64,000 nucleotides of DNA from Pseudomonas viridiflava (lineage in GTDB: Bacteria; Pseudomonadota; Gammaproteobacteria; Pseudomonadales; Pseudomonadaceae), in the NCBI RefSeq assembly GCF_900601905.1, contig NZ_UWFA01000137.1:1-64000 (forward strand). The letters are read 5' to 3'. The position numbers and the translations under genes are program-made. Below are positions 27,201 through 36,822 of the stretch, piece after piece. Below the pieces are notes generated by a model. The model was not told where the DNA came from and searched no databases. It was given only the letters and a program-made list of their open reading frames with translations. Each line of letters starts with the position of its first letter. Positions within the stretch are counted from its first letter, which is position 1.

Positions 27201-30197
27201 GGCCTCATCGAAAAACAGCTCGCTAACCGCCAGGCTGCTTTCTTCCACGGCGCCATACAGATCGAGCAAGGCTTCGCATAGCTCGTCCACTTGCGGCAAG
27301 TCAGCCAGGTGCGCGCCGTGCCCCAGCGTGGTCAGCTCATCAAGCAAGGCAGTGAGTTCCTGGCGTTCGCCGGGATGTTCACGCCAGCGGCGCAGCAGGT
27401 TTTCGGCGTCCAGCAGGATATCCATGCCTTCGGCCAGGAAGCTTTCGATCAACTGTGGATTGCGCTTGACCCGCAGCCCGTTATTGGAAGCACTGAGCAC
27501 CGCCGCCAGCCTTTCCTCAAGCAAGGCGTGAGCGCTTTCGATCAGTTTTGCCGCGCCGGGGATCGGCCCCAGCGGGTGACTGGACAGCTGCGCCAGCCCC
27601 TTGAGGAACAGCGGTTCGGCGCTACGCAGCAGGGCGAGCTCCGGCGGGCTCAGGGTAATCATGTGCGCTTTGTACTCGCGCATCATCTGGTCCAGCGGGT
27701 TGGCCAGCTCGACAATCGGCACCACTCCGGCCATGGACGCGCTGCCTTTGAGGGTGTGCAGCGCGCGCAGCAGTTCGTCGCTGATGGCGGGCGAAGGGTC
27801 CGCGCCGCTGGAGGCCAGAAAACGCTTGAGACTGTCCAGGTGGCTCAGGGCTTCCTGGCGGAAAATCTCCAGCAGTTGCGGGTCGAGCGCTTCGTCTTCC
27901 TGGCTGGCAGTGGCCGCTGCAAAGGTCAACGGGCCCTGACCTTTGGCCAATGCATGGGCGCGTGCGGCGAGCAGATCCACATCGTCACGCTGATGCTGCG
28001 CGCCGTTGGCGAAATCCTTAATGATGTCCGGTAGCAACAGCAGCACTTCGTTGAGCAGCTGCTGTACGTGCGCAGTCGGCTCTACGCTGTTTTCCAGTAT
28101 CCGGTTGAGCAGGTTTTCCACGGCCCAGGCCAGTTCGCCAAGGATCAGCGCCCGCACCATGCGGCCACTGCCTTTGAGGGTGTGAAAGGCGCGGCGTACT
28201 TCGGTCAGTGCCGTGGTGTTGCTGCGCGCATCGCCCAGCGAGCCGATCCACTGCGGCAAGTATTCGTGCAGGGCGGCCAGCACTTCGTCGGTTTCTTCAA
28301 GGAAGACTTCCAGCAACTCGTCATCCACACCTTCTTCATCGGCGGGCGGCGGCAGCAAGCTGGCGGGCATGTGGCGAGCAGGCGGGTTGACCGCGCTGAC
28401 CGGGCTTGCGAGTACGTCGGCGATGGTCTGTGTCGGGCTGACCAACGCGTTACGCGCTTGCAGCTCAAGTATTTCGTCCTGGCTGATGACTTCGTCCAGC
28501 AGCGGCACGCCTTGCGCATCCAGCGTCGGGAAATAACCCAGCCGAGCGAGGCTTTCCTGAGCCATATCGAGCACTTGTTCGCCGGGCGCTTCATGATCTT
28601 CGCCCATGCGCTCCAGGTAATACTCAATGCCTGTGATGGTGTCGGCCAGGCTGTCGAGCTGAGTCCAGGCGGGCCGGGTTTCGTCGACCAGCAGGTGTTC
28701 ATGGATGTATTCGTTGCAGGCGGCCAGCAGGCTGGCAGCCCGGGCCAGCGGGATCATCGCCAGCGCGCCACGGACTTGCACCAGTAACGCCGAAAGGGGT
28801 TCGAGACGCTGCCGGTCCCATTCGCCGTCGATGTAATCGATGATCACGTCCTTGGCCTGCTGCAGCACCACCCGTGCTTCGCGGATTACCAATTGATGGA
28901 TCTGCGTCAGGTCGGTCGTCGGCAAGCGGCTTTCTTCACGGCTGGCCGGTTCAACGCTGCCCACCATGCCGGCCAGGGTCGCTTCTACGTACAGCAACGC
29001 TCCGGCGACATCCATCAGCGCCGCGTCGCTGGGCTCGCGCTGACCCTGAGCCAGGCCCTGCACCACTGCCAACTGGTCAATGATGACCTTGCGTGGCTGA
29101 CCAAAACCCAGCACCGCCAGGGTGTCGGCGATCTGTCGCAACGGCGGCAGCAGCCCGTTCAGTTCGCTGACCGACTTGCGGTCGCCGCGCACGAACACGT
29201 CCAGACGCTCTTTGACCCGCACCAGCTCTTCACACAGGGCGCTGATCACCGAACGCATCGCATCGCGATCCGGGTTCTTGAGACTGTCGCGATCTTGCCG
29301 GGGCAGTTCGGGCAGGGCCTGGTCCAGGCCGTACTGGTCCTTGAGGTCGACCATGCGCGGCGCCAGGCTGTCGGATTTGGCAATGTAGAACAGCAGGCTT
29401 TTGAGCAGCTCATCGGGCGCAGGCTGGTTGATGCCGACAATGCCCTGTTCCAGCAGGCGCTTGAGTTCTTTGTCGGCGTCCTTGAACAGACTGCGCAAGG
29501 CCGGGCTGTTGGTGAAATTGCCATTGACCATGGTTTCCACCAGCGCTGAAGCGATCTGCCACAACGGCCCCAACGGGGCGTCATCGCACAGTAGCTCCAG
29601 GCGAGCGAAGACTTTGCCCATGAGGCCGAGTTGCGCCTGCACGTCCTGCTCGCGCAACAGGCCAACCAGAGCGGCTTGCAGGGTCTGTCGCAATTTGCGC
29701 AGCAGGCCGGGGAGTTCAGGGCTGTCGCGACGTTCCAGCTCCTGCGCGTCCAGAGCTGGCACGCTGAGCAATTGCGGGGCAAAGAGGCTGGTCTCCGACA
29801 GCAGGCTTTCGCCGCGTGCGCTGCGCAGATCATTGAGCAACGGCAGCACCACCAACGGTAGGTCCCGGCGTGCCGAATGGATACGGTCAAGGTAGGCCGG
29901 CAGCTGCGTCAGCGCCTGAATCAGCAGTTGCTCGGCTTCGGCGCGCTGGTCAACACGATCCTGCTGCAAGGCCAGCGCCAGTTGCTCGATTTCTTCGGCC
30001 AGTAAGGCTGCGCCGTAGAACTCGATCATCTGCAGACTGCCATGCACCTGATGCACGTAGTCCAGGCATTGGTCCATGGCCGCCCCATCAGCAGGCTCGG
30101 CAATAGACGCCTCCAGCGCGTGGCGAGCCTGTTTGAGTGTCTCGGCGATCTCGCCCTTGACCCACTCCAGCGCTACGTAGTCGTGCCGATCAACCAT
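24198..30197 (-). CDS. chpA: Chemosensory hybrid histidine kinase ChpA of type IV pili
   Basis: CheA-type kinase that phosphorylates the response regulators PilG and PilH to control pili and cAMP. The 1999 residues contain four intact Hpt sites in HTLKG motifs at H672, H814, H1122 and H1268. There are also three degenerate phosphotransfer-like modules: HQVHG with H49, VQVRG near 473 with no phosphoacceptor, and TLGHG with T957 in the histidine position. Dimerisation and linker regions span about 1385-1530. The ATP-binding domain has an N-box near N1583, DDGAG at 1623-1627 and GRGIGMD near 1674. A CheW-like domain spans about 1715-1850. A receiver domain ends the protein, with D1928 and K1980. 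The P. aeruginosa protein is about 470 residues longer, with eight phosphotransfer modules. Confidence 0.95.
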   Translation of the reverse strand: MVDRHDYVALEWVKGEIAETLKQARHALEASIAEPADGAAMDQCLDYVHQVHGSLQMIEFYGAALLAEEIEQLALALQQDRVDQRAEAEQLLIQALTQLPAYLDRIHSARRDLPLVVLPLLNDLRSARGESLLSETSLFAPQLLSVPALDAQELERRDSPELPGLLRKLRQTLQAALVGLLREQDVQAQLGLMGKVFARLELLCDDAPLGPLWQIASALVETMVNGNFTNSPALRSLFKDADKELKRLLEQGIVGINQPAPDELLKSLLFYIAKSDSLAPRMVDLKDQYGLDQALPELPRQDRDSLKNPDRDAMRSVISALCEELVRVKERLDVFVRGDRKSVSELNGLLPPLRQIADTLAVLGFGQPRKVIIDQLAVVQGLAQGQREPSDAALMDVAGALLYVEATLAGMVGSVEPASREESRLPTTDLTQIHQLVIREARVVLQQAKDVIIDYIDGEWDRQRLEPLSALLVQVRGALAMIPLARAASLLAACNEYIHEHLLVDETRPAWTQLDSLADTITGIEYYLERMGEDHEAPGEQVLDMAQESLARLGYFPTLDAQGVPLLDEVISQDEILELQARNALVSPTQTIADVLASPVSAVNPPARHMPASLLPPPADEEGVDDELLEVFLEETDEVLAALHEYLPQWIGSLGDARSNTTALTEVRRAFHTLKGSGRMVRALILGELAWAVENLLNRILENSVEPTAHVQQLLNEVLLLLPDIIKDFANGAQHQRDDVDLLAARAHALAKGQGPLTFAAATASQEDEALDPQLLEIFRQEALSHLDSLKRFLASSGADPSPAISDELLRALHTLKGSASMAGVVPIVELANPLDQMMREYKAHMITLSPPELALLRSAEPLFLKGLAQLSSHPLGPIPGAAKLIESAHALLEERLAAVLSASNNGLRVKRNPQLIESFLAEGMDILLDAENLLRRWREHPGERQELTALLDELTTLGHGAHLADLPQVDELCEALLDLYGAVEESSLAVSELFFDEAEHAHEALINMLDQVAAGQQVQPQPERVQALRDLLDQALDPSATGLIKGAGSQAHDITDLAEATAQLSNQQAVELDWDALDDEIVEIFLEEAVDILDSADAALQRWLDEPDSTLPLPSLQRDLHTLKGGARMAEIGPVGDLAHELEALYEGLIDRRYSYSPELAELLINSHDHLAQILEQLQNKQPLSDPAALVAAINAVRLGSATGQGGEPEGKAELAAPAPDAPDTELLEIFLEEGFDIIESSGAAMARWQAEPESLLEVENLLRDLHTLKGGARMVAIAPIGDLAHELESLYEGLSAGVLRVNPLTISLLQSGHDLLADMLDAVREDKPLPSAELLIQSIRRQADPATSQVIAAAPPVLAAPQPEPAPLPAPPTRAASEAEAERSASEMVKVPAEELETLVNLAGETSIFRGRIEQQVIDAEGTLVEMATTIERMRDQLRRLDMETQGSILSREQVQAERLGYEDFDPLEMDRHSQLQQLSRALFESASDLMDLKETLDSRASDAQTLLLQQARVNTDLQERLMRTRMVPFERLVPRLQRIVRQVSGELHKKVHFEVDNPQGQMDRSVLERMVAPLEHMLRNAIDHGLESAEKRLTLGKPEVGSITLSLKHQGADIVIEMTDDGAGVDLHAVRRKALKRGMIGPDASPGDHETLQFILAPGFSTAETVTQISGRGIGMDVVHAEVKQLGGTMVIESVQGQGALFRIRLPFSVSVNRALMVQCGEEQYAVPLNTVEGIVRVMPNELEACYQASPPRYQYGQRSYELRYLGELLNNSLPTRLIGQTEPLPVLLVHVQDQWVAVQVDALAGSREIVVKSLGPQFARVQGISGATILGDGRVVLILDLLAHIRLLHSRLAAQQARGEATATYSEAEQARPLLVMVVDDSVTVRKVTSRLLERNGMTVLTAKDGVDAMALLQDRVPDILLLDIEMPRMDGFEVASQIRADPHLKDLPIIMITSRSGQKHRDRAMAIGVNQYLSKPYQESMLLESIAHWSQVNA

Positions 30198-30251
30198 GAC
30201 GACTCCAGTCGCTACTGTCTGTCATCGCACCCAAGGACGAATACATGCTCC

Positions 30252-30345
30252 GTGGGAGCGGCTTTAGCCGCGAAAGCAACTTCATAGGCGACGAATAAGC
30301 ATCGACTGTCCCGGCCCCATCGCGGCAGAAGCCGCTCCTACGAGG
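30252..30345. repeat. REP pair between pilJ and chpA
   Basis: GTGGGAGCGGCTTTAGCCGC and an inverted GCAGAAGCCGCTCCTAC copy flank about 50 bases in the 180-base gap between pilJ and chpA, where pilK lies in P. aeruginosa. Confidence 0.8.
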
Positions 30346-30377
30346 TTTCGTGGGCAAGGTTGTACATTTTCTGAACA

Positions 30378-32420
30378 TTAGCCATGGTCCTTCGACGACG
30401 GCAAGGTGAAGCCGGAGACCGAGCGACGCATTGCACTGGCCATCTTCGCCAAGTTGCCCATGCTGCGTGCGGTGGCGGCAGTGCCTGAGGTGGTTTGCGA
30501 GGTGGTCTGCTGGATCACGGTCATGGTCTGCCGGATCTGTTCGCCAAGATCCGCCTGTTGCTGCGCGGCATTGGTGATGCTCTGGATCAGCGCCGCCAGC
30601 ACTTTGGAGACGCCTTCGATTTCTTCCAGGGCGACCCCGGCGTCCTGGGCCAGGCGTGCGCCCCGCACCACTTCGGTGGTGGTCTGCTCCATGGAGATCA
30701 CCGCTTCGTTGGTGTCGTTCTGGATCGCCCGCACCAGGGTTTCGATCTGTTTGGTGGCCGAAGACGAACGTTCGGCCAGCCGCTGCACTTCGTCCGCCAC
30801 GACCGCAAACCCGCGCCCGGCGTCACCGGCCATGGAGGCCTGAATCGCCGCGTTGAGGGCCAGAATGTTGGTCTGGTCGGCAATGTCATCGATCAGGCTG
30901 ACAATATCGCCAATTTCCTGAGACGACTCGCCCAATCGCTTGATCCGCTTTGACGTGTCCTGAATCTGCTCGCGAATGTTGTCCATGCCGGTGATGGTGT
31001 TGTGCACCACTTCGTTGCCTTTGTTGGCGATGGTCACCGAACGCTCGGCCACCGATGAGGACTCCCGGGCGTTGGCCGAGACCAGATCGATGGAACCCGC
31101 CATGCGGTTGATCGCCGTGGACGCCGCAGTAATCTGCAACGCCTGATGCTCCGACGCGGCAGCCAGTTGCGTGGCAGTGGTCTGGGTATCCTTGACTGCG
31201 CCGAACACCTGCTCGGCGGTGAGGTTGATGGTCGCCACCAGTTCGCGCAGCTGATCGATGGAGTAATTGATCGAATCGGCGATGGCGCCCGTGAAGTCTT
31301 CAGTGACCGACGCGGCAACTGTCAGGTCGCCGTCAGCGAGGTTTTCGATCTCGTCCAGCAGACGCATGATCGCGTTCTGATTGCGCTCGTTCTTCTCGGC
31401 AGTCTCACGCAGCTGGCGGTTGGTTTCGCGGACCATCACCAGACCTATCAGGATAATCGACATCAGCGCCAGCAAGCCCAGCACATAACCGCCGATGGTG
31501 TGCGAAGAGCGGGCGTTGGCCAGTTGCTCCAGGCGGTTGGCGAGCACGGAGGTTTCATCGAGCAGGGTTTGCGAGCTGTTGAAGATATTGCCTGCGGACT
31601 CCCGCACCTCGAACAGCTCAGGGGAGGTTTGCAGAATTTCGTCTACCGAGCCGGACACGAACTGGAACAGCTCGGCGATTTCCGCCAGTCGCGCGCGGGC
31701 GTCGAGGTCTTCGACCCGGGCAATGCGCAGGGTCAGATTGCCGTCGAGCATGCCGCTGAGCACCTGCCCGAACTGACTGGCATCGCGGCCGAACTTGTCG
31801 GCAGCCTGCACCGCGGCGTCATCACCGGACAGCACCTTGTTGACCGAGCCGAGAATCCGCTCAGCCAGCAACGACTGACGCTGAGCCACGGCCACCTGGC
31901 TGGCGGGGGCGCGGCTTTGCAGGAGGATCTCGACGACTTTCTCGTACTCGACCTGTAACTGCGGAATGGTCTCCGCCAGGGTCGCGGCGACCTGATGCAG
32001 GGACAATACGGTTTGTTCGCTGGCCAGAATCACGTCCGTGCTTTTGCGCAGCGCTTCCCAGTCAGCCTGCACCGCCCCCAGCTCCTCCCGCACACCCTGT
32101 GGCGCAGGCGGCAGGCCGGTGGCTTTGTCACCCTTGCGCAAAAAGCCCCAACGCATGTCGAAGTCATTGCGCGCATCGGCCAGCAACTTGAACGCCTGTG
32201 GTTTGCCTGCGGCGGCTTCGGTGGCGTTTTTGGCGATGCGCTGGGACAGCACGCGCAACTCACCCGCGTGCCCGATGTACTGTTTGTCGTAAGTCGATTG
32301 GGTGTTGAGGTACGCAAAATTGACGAACAGCAAAACGATGAAAACGATCAGCGCGACAAACAGCACGATAATCTGCGAGCGACTGCGTGCGCCCTCTAAC
32401 GATCTGTCTGGCTTACTCAT
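30378..32420 (-). CDS. pilJ: Methyl-accepting chemotaxis protein PilJ
   Basis: Membrane receptor feeding the Chp pathway, thought to sense retracted pilin. The 680 residues have membrane segments at about 16-38 and 309-330, a periplasmic region between them made of two PilJ-type helical modules, a HAMP-like linker, and a cytoplasmic signalling tip around 505-560 ('[20 protein letters not shown]', '[20 protein letters not shown]'). It precedes chpA in the cluster. There is no CheR-like pilK after it, so its methylation would need an enzyme from elsewhere. Confidence 0.94.
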   Translation of the reverse strand: MSKPDRSLEGARSRSQIIVLFVALIVFIVLLFVNFAYLNTQSTYDKQYIGHAGELRVLSQRIAKNATEAAAGKPQAFKLLADARNDFDMRWGFLRKGDKATGLPPAPQGVREELGAVQADWEALRKSTDVILASEQTVLSLHQVAATLAETIPQLQVEYEKVVEILLQSRAPASQVAVAQRQSLLAERILGSVNKVLSGDDAAVQAADKFGRDASQFGQVLSGMLDGNLTLRIARVEDLDARARLAEIAELFQFVSGSVDEILQTSPELFEVRESAGNIFNSSQTLLDETSVLANRLEQLANARSSHTIGGYVLGLLALMSIILIGLVMVRETNRQLRETAEKNERNQNAIMRLLDEIENLADGDLTVAASVTEDFTGAIADSINYSIDQLRELVATINLTAEQVFGAVKDTQTTATQLAAASEHQALQITAASTAINRMAGSIDLVSANARESSSVAERSVTIANKGNEVVHNTITGMDNIREQIQDTSKRIKRLGESSQEIGDIVSLIDDIADQTNILALNAAIQASMAGDAGRGFAVVADEVQRLAERSSSATKQIETLVRAIQNDTNEAVISMEQTTTEVVRGARLAQDAGVALEEIEGVSKVLAALIQSITNAAQQQADLGEQIRQTMTVIQQTTSQTTSGTAATARSMGNLAKMASAMRRSVSGFTLPSSKDHG

Positions 32421-32496
32421 GAATCACCCTGCCTGGCTCAGCGGCAATGGCTGAGCCAAAACACAAAAAGGCCAGCATCTGGCCAGCCGAATACGT

Positions 32497-33036
32497 TCAA
32501 AGTGCTACGTCCATAAACCCAGGTGATTGCGCCAGCGCAGCGGGGCTGAACACCAGCCAGGCGTGCTCACGGAGAAACTGCCCGCGAATGAACGGCGTCA
32601 TAGGCTCAGCCCCTTCACTGCCTTGAAGCGGCATCAGGCTCAGTTGACTGAAATGCTGCAAACCCAGCACCTCATCGACCATCAGCCCGGCGAACACCTC
32701 CTGGTGATCGACCACCAGTACCCGACGCTGCTTGCGCACCGGGGACAGTTCATGACCGAAGAAGCTGCACAGGTCCATGATCGGCAACAACCGCCCGCGC
32801 AGGTTGGCGACACCCCTGACCCAGGGTTTGACCCCAGGCAGCACGGCATAGCGTGGCTCATGCAGGATTTCGCTGACTTCACCCATAGGCGCCACGTAGC
32901 AACGCTCGCCCATGCGAAAGCCGATGCCGCTCCAGTCCTGCTGGCGGGTCTCCTGAAATGGCAGGCCCGCCGCTAGCGCCCGACACCGCTTATCGATGTC
33001 GAACAGCAACTGGAAGGCAGTCTGCGACTCAGCCAT
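32497..33036 (-). CDS. pilI: CheW-like adaptor PilI
   Basis: Adaptor of 179 residues that couples PilJ to ChpA. It is a CheW fold: 'GIGFRMGERCYVAPMGEVSE', 'LPGVKPWVRGVANLRGRLLP', 'LSPVRKQRRVLVVDHQEVFA'. I use ATG 33036, giving MAESQTAFQLLFDIDKRC as in the P. aeruginosa protein. A TTG 24 bases upstream is a less likely start. The ribosome site is weak; coupling to pilH, 13 bases away, may compensate. Confidence 0.92.
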   Translation of the reverse strand: MAESQTAFQLLFDIDKRCRALAAGLPFQETRQQDWSGIGFRMGERCYVAPMGEVSEILHEPRYAVLPGVKPWVRGVANLRGRLLPIMDLCSFFGHELSPVRKQRRVLVVDHQEVFAGLMVDEVLGLQHFSQLSLMPLQGSEGAEPMTPFIRGQFLREHAWLVFSPAALAQSPGFMDVAL

Positions 33037-33049
33037 GACGAACCGGCGA

Positions 33050-33415
33050 TCAGCCGGCAAGTACCGCGTTCAGGGTTTTCATCAGGGTTTCTTCATCCAC
33101 CGGCTTGGTCAGGTAATCCCGCGCGCCCTGGCGTTTGCCCCAGACCTTGTCGGTTTCCTGATCCTTGGTGGTGATCATGATCACCGGGATCATGCTGGTG
33201 TCGGCGTCCTTGGTCAGCTGGCGGGTCGCCTGAAACCCGTTGAGGCCGGGCATGACGATGTCCATCAGAACCGCGTCGGGTTTTTCCTGACGGGCCAGGG
33301 CAACGCCATCGGCGCCATTCTCGGCCTTGAGGACTTCATGACCGTGCTTTTCCAGCATGCCGGTCAATTTGTACATTTCAGTCGGCGAGTCGTCGACGAT
33401 CAGAATTCGAGCCAT
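33050..33415 (-). CDS. pilH: Response regulator PilH
   Basis: Stand-alone receiver of 121 residues: 'ARILIVDDSPTEMYKLTGML', phosphoacceptor in 'PDAVLMDIVMPGLNGFQATR', 'IMITTKDQE' and 'YLTKPVDEE'. In P. aeruginosa PilH opposes PilG by draining phosphate or favouring retraction. ATG 33415 follows a GGGGAA site. Confidence 0.95.
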   Translation of the reverse strand: MARILIVDDSPTEMYKLTGMLEKHGHEVLKAENGADGVALARQEKPDAVLMDIVMPGLNGFQATRQLTKDADTSMIPVIMITTKDQETDKVWGKRQGARDYLTKPVDEETLMKTLNAVLAG

Positions 33416-33461
33416 GGTGTTCCCCATAAGGATGGATGCCCGCAACCGGTAAGGGCGGGCA

Positions 33462-33872
33462 TCACGGTATCTGTTGTTCCACTGCAACGAACCCGGGTAC
33501 ATGAGCCTTGATCGCCTTGAGCAGTTCTTCCTTGCTGAAAGGCTTGGTCAAAAACTGATCGGAACCGACGATCCGTCCCTTGGCCTTGTCGAACAGGCCG
33601 TCCTTGGACGACAGCATGATCACCGGGGTCGATTTGAAAGCCCGGTTGTTCTTGATCAAGGCGCAGGTCTGATAGCCATCAAGGCGCGGCATCATGATGT
33701 CGACAAAGATGATTCGCGGGTGATTGTCGGCAATCTTGGCCAACGCATCGAACCCGTCGATTGCGGTGATGACTTCACAGCCGACATTTTTCAGCAGCGT
33801 CTCGGCGGTCCGGCGGATGGTCTTCGAATCATCGATGACCATGACTTTCAGTGCTGATGAATGCTGTTCCAT
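33462..33872 (-). CDS. pilG: Response regulator PilG
   Basis: Receiver protein of 136 residues: 'LKVMVIDDSKTIRRTAETLL', phosphoacceptor in 'RIIFVDIMMPRLDGYQTCAL', 'VIMLSSKDGLFDKAKG', 'FLTKPFSKEELL'. PilG activates pilus extension and CyaB-made cAMP in P. aeruginosa. ATG 33872 behind AGGAT is the first gene of the chemosensory operon; its promoter should lie in the 255 bases shared with divergent gshB. Confidence 0.95.
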   Translation of the reverse strand: MEQHSSALKVMVIDDSKTIRRTAETLLKNVGCEVITAIDGFDALAKIADNHPRIIFVDIMMPRLDGYQTCALIKNNRAFKSTPVIMLSSKDGLFDKAKGRIVGSDQFLTKPFSKEELLKAIKAHVPGFVAVEQQIP

Positions 33873-34127
33873 ATCCTGCCCTAGCATCGCCGCGGCGTGT
33901 TTTTTTGCCTGTTCTGCCTGGCACCGGCAGCCTGAACCTGCCGCGAACTCCTGATCTACAGGGGCTTGGGGCCTATCAAGACGCCGAGCCTTTTTAGCAC
34001 ACTCTCCCCACTCAATCCATAAAGCCTGCCGCTACAAGCTTGCCTCTTGACCCCGCGCAAGCAGAGCGCCACCCTGACGCCTATTTCAAGGCCGTCGCGG
34101 CCGTTATCGACCTGAGGATATTTGCCC

Positions 34128-35081
34128 ATGAGCGTTCGCCTAGGGATTGTCATGGACCCGATTGAGCGCATCTCCTATAAAAAGGACAGCTCACTGGCCA
34201 TGCTGCTCGCCGCCCAGGAACGTGGCTGGTCGCTGTTCTATATGGAACAGCAGGATTTGTACCAGAGCGCCGGCCAGGCCCGCGCCCGCATGAAACCGCT
34301 GAAAGTCTTCGCTGACCCGGCCAAATGGTTCGAGCTGGACGCCGAAGTCGACGCCGGTCTCGACGATCTGGACGTGATCCTGATGCGCAAGGATCCGCCG
34401 TTCGACATGGAATTCGTCTACGCCACGTACTTGCTGGAACAGGCCGAAACCGCTGGCGTGCTGATCGTCAACAAGCCGCAGAGCCTACGTGACTGCAATG
34501 AAAAACTGTTCGCCACGCTGTTCCCGCAACTGACGCCGCCAACCCTGGTCAGCCGTCGCGCAGACATCCTGCGTGAATTCGCGGCCGAGCATGGCGACGT
34601 GATCCTCAAGCCGCTGGACGGCATGGGCGGTGCGTCGATCTTCCGTCACCGCGCAGGCGACCCTAACCTGTCGGTGATCCTGGAAACCCTGACCGCACAC
34701 GGCACCCAGCAGATCATGGCGCAAGGTTACCTGCCCGCGATCAAGGACGGCGACAAACGTATCCTGATGGTTGACGGCGAACCGGTCCCGTACTGCCTGG
34801 CGCGTATCCCGGCAGCCGGTGAAACCCGTGGCAACCTGGCCGCAGGTGGCCGTGGTGAAGCGCGCCCATTGACCGACAAGGATCGCTGGATCGCCGAACA
34901 GATCGGCCCGACCTTGCGAGAAAAAGGGCTGATCTTCGTCGGCCTGGACGTCATCGGCGAGCATCTGACCGAAATCAACGTCACCAGCCCGACCTGCATC
35001 CGGGAAATCGACAATGCCTTCGGGACCAACATTGGCGGCATGTTGATGGATGTGATCGAGAAGAAGCTGAAGGCTCGGTAA
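34128..35081 (+). CDS. gshB: Glutathione synthetase
   Basis: ATP-grasp enzyme that joins gamma-glutamylcysteine and glycine. The 317 residues show 'LGIVMDPIERISYKKDSSLA', 'LMRKDPPFDMEFVYATYLLE', 'GDVILKPLDGMGGASIFR' (ATP-grasp glycine loop) and 'LTEINVTSPTCIREIDN' (metal ligands). The start is ATG 34128 with GAGG ten bases before. It sits between pilG and tonB3, the same neighbours as in P. aeruginosa. Confidence 0.95.
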   Translation: MSVRLGIVMDPIERISYKKDSSLAMLLAAQERGWSLFYMEQQDLYQSAGQARARMKPLKVFADPAKWFELDAEVDAGLDDLDVILMRKDPPFDMEFVYATYLLEQAETAGVLIVNKPQSLRDCNEKLFATLFPQLTPPTLVSRRADILREFAAEHGDVILKPLDGMGGASIFRHRAGDPNLSVILETLTAHGTQQIMAQGYLPAIKDGDKRILMVDGEPVPYCLARIPAAGETRGNLAAGGRGEARPLTDKDRWIAEQIGPTLREKGLIFVGLDVIGEHLTEINVTSPTCIREIDNAFGTNIGGMLMDVIEKKLKAR

Positions 35082-35105
35082 GTCCTGCTGAAATGCATTC
35101 TTCCT

Positions 35106-35193
35106 TGTGGGTGCGTTGCTTGCCCGCGATACATGAGACGCAGTTAGACGACATACCGCGTTATCGTTTATCGCGGGCAAGCACCGCTCCCAC
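35106..35193. repeat. REP pair between gshB and tonB3
   Basis: GTGGGTGCGTTGCTTGCCCG faces an inverted copy, GGGCAAGCACCGCTCCCAC. It fills most of the 200-base gap. Confidence 0.8.
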
Positions 35194-35282
35194 AGAGGTT
35201 TGTGCTCCCACAGAAGTCCGCATTTCAATGGGTTATCATGCGCGGCCTGAAAGTCACTGCCCAAAGAGACACTAAACCCCTG

Positions 35283-36176
35283 ATGACTGCTGCCGATCTC
35301 CCATACGAACTCACCCAATCGAGCGTGCGCCCGGCTGATCGTCTGGGCTTTACACTCTTGATCGCGGCGTTGATTCACGTGGCGATCATCCTTGGCGTGG
35401 GCTTTACCTACGTCAAACCGGAGCAGATCAGCCAGACTCTGGAAATTACCCTCGCCACCTTCAAAAGCGAAACAAAGCCCAAACAGGCCGACTTTCTCGC
35501 CCAGGAAAATCAGCAAGGCAGCGGCACCCTGGACAAGGCAGAGATCCCCAAGACCACGGAGCTCGCACCGTTTCAGGACACCAAAATCAACAAGGTCACA
35601 CCCCCGGCAGCCGCCAAACCGGTTGAGAAACAGGAATCGGCCAAGACCGTGGTTGCCACCAAAGCCGCAGCGCCGCAGAAAACCGTCACCAAACGCGAAG
35701 AGGTCAAACCCGACCCGACGCCCAAGGCCGCGCCCCAATTCGACAGTTCGCAACTGAGCAGCGAGATCGCCAGCCTCGAAGCCGAACTCTCCAACGAACA
35801 GCAGCTGTACGCCAAGCGCCCGAAGATCCACCGCCTCAACGCAGCCTCCACCATGCGTGACAAAGGTGCCTGGTACAAAGACGACTGGCGCAAGAAAGTC
35901 GAGCGCGTCGGCAACCTGAACTACCCCGAAGAAGCCCGTCGCCAGCAGATTTATGGCAATTTGCGACTAATGGTTTCGATCAATCGCGACGGCTCGCTGT
36001 TCGAAGTGCTGGTACTGGAGTCCTCCGGGCAGCCGCTGCTCGATCAAGCCGCGCAGCGAATCGTGCGTCTGGCGGCACCTTTTGCGCCGTTCACCGGCGA
36101 TCTTGCCGACATCGATCGACTGGAGATCATCCGCACCTGGAAATTCGCCCGGGGTGACAAGCTTTTCAGCAACTGA
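35283..36176 (+). CDS. tonB3: TonB-family energy transducer, TonB3-like
   Basis: Inner-membrane protein that transmits proton-motive force to outer-membrane partners. The 297 residues have a single membrane anchor at about 21-43, a Pro/Lys-rich middle, a short coiled segment ('LSSEIASLEAELSNEQQLYA') and a C-terminal TonB domain from about 210 ('LNYPEEARRQQIYGNLRLMV'). Its place between gshB and algH matches P. aeruginosa PA0406, where TonB3 is needed for twitching motility, so a pilus role is likely here too. I prefer ATG 35283, but an in-frame ATG at 35238 would give 15 more residues. Confidence 0.85.
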   Translation: MTAADLPYELTQSSVRPADRLGFTLLIAALIHVAIILGVGFTYVKPEQISQTLEITLATFKSETKPKQADFLAQENQQGSGTLDKAEIPKTTELAPFQDTKINKVTPPAAAKPVEKQESAKTVVATKAAAPQKTVTKREEVKPDPTPKAAPQFDSSQLSSEIASLEAELSNEQQLYAKRPKIHRLNAASTMRDKGAWYKDDWRKKVERVGNLNYPEEARRQQIYGNLRLMVSINRDGSLFEVLVLESSGQPLLDQAAQRIVRLAAPFAPFTGDLADIDRLEIIRTWKFARGDKLFSN

Positions 36177-36252
36177 CGGCTCCTTCACAAACTCGCGGCA
36201 CTGTCAGACTTGCCAGTTGTCAGGCCCGCCGCGCAGCGCCACACTAGGGCTC

Positions 36253-36822
36253 ATGAAAAACGTATCTGCGAGTTACCTCAAGCATCAATTCCTGATCGCC
36301 ATGCCGCACATGGCGGACCCGAACTTTGCGCAGACGCTCACCTACATCGTCGAGCACAATGCCAATGGCGCCATGGGTCTGGTGATCAATCGCCCGCAAA
36401 GCCTCACCCTGGCGGATGTTCTGGAGCAATTGCGACCGGAACTGCCAGCCCCGGTACGCTGCCAGAATATCGCCATCCATACCGGCGGCCCGGTGCAGAC
36501 CGATCGCGGCTTCGTGCTGCACCCCAGCGGGCAGATCTTTCAAGCCACCGTTGAACTGGGCGGTCTGTCGTTATCGACGTCGCAGGACGTGTTGTTTTCC
36601 ATCGCCGACGGCTATGGCCCTGATCAGAATGTGATCACCCTCGGCTACGCTGGCTGGGAAGCAGGCCAACTGGAAGCCGAAATGGCCGCCAACGCCTGGC
36701 TGACCTGCCCGTTCGATCCGGCCATTCTGTTTGATGTCGACAGTGACGAGCGCCTCAATGCCGCCGCTGCGCGCCTGGGCATCAACCTCAATCTGCTGAC
36801 CAGCCAGGCAGGCCACGCCTGA
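36253..36822 (+). CDS. algH: YqgE/AlgH family protein
   Basis: Conserved soluble protein of 189 residues. It begins 'YLKHQFLIAMPHMADPNF', then 'VEHNANGAMGLVINRP', 'GGPVQTDRGFVLHP' and 'LGYAGWEAGQLEAEMAANAW', all diagnostic of the family. Named for an early link to alginate control, its biochemical role is not settled. It is translationally coupled to ruvX through a TGATG overlap. Confidence 0.92.
   Translation: MKNVSASYLKHQFLIAMPHMADPNFAQTLTYIVEHNANGAMGLVINRPQSLTLADVLEQLRPELPAPVRCQNIAIHTGGPVQTDRGFVLHPSGQIFQATVELGGLSLSTSQDVLFSIADGYGPDQNVITLGYAGWEAGQLEAEMAANAWLTCPFDPAILFDVDSDERLNAAAARLGINLNLLTSQAGHA

Noticed and set aside
34485..35831. Open frame of about 450 codons opposite gshB and tonB3
   Set aside because: Shadow of two conserved genes; no ribosome site or family motif.
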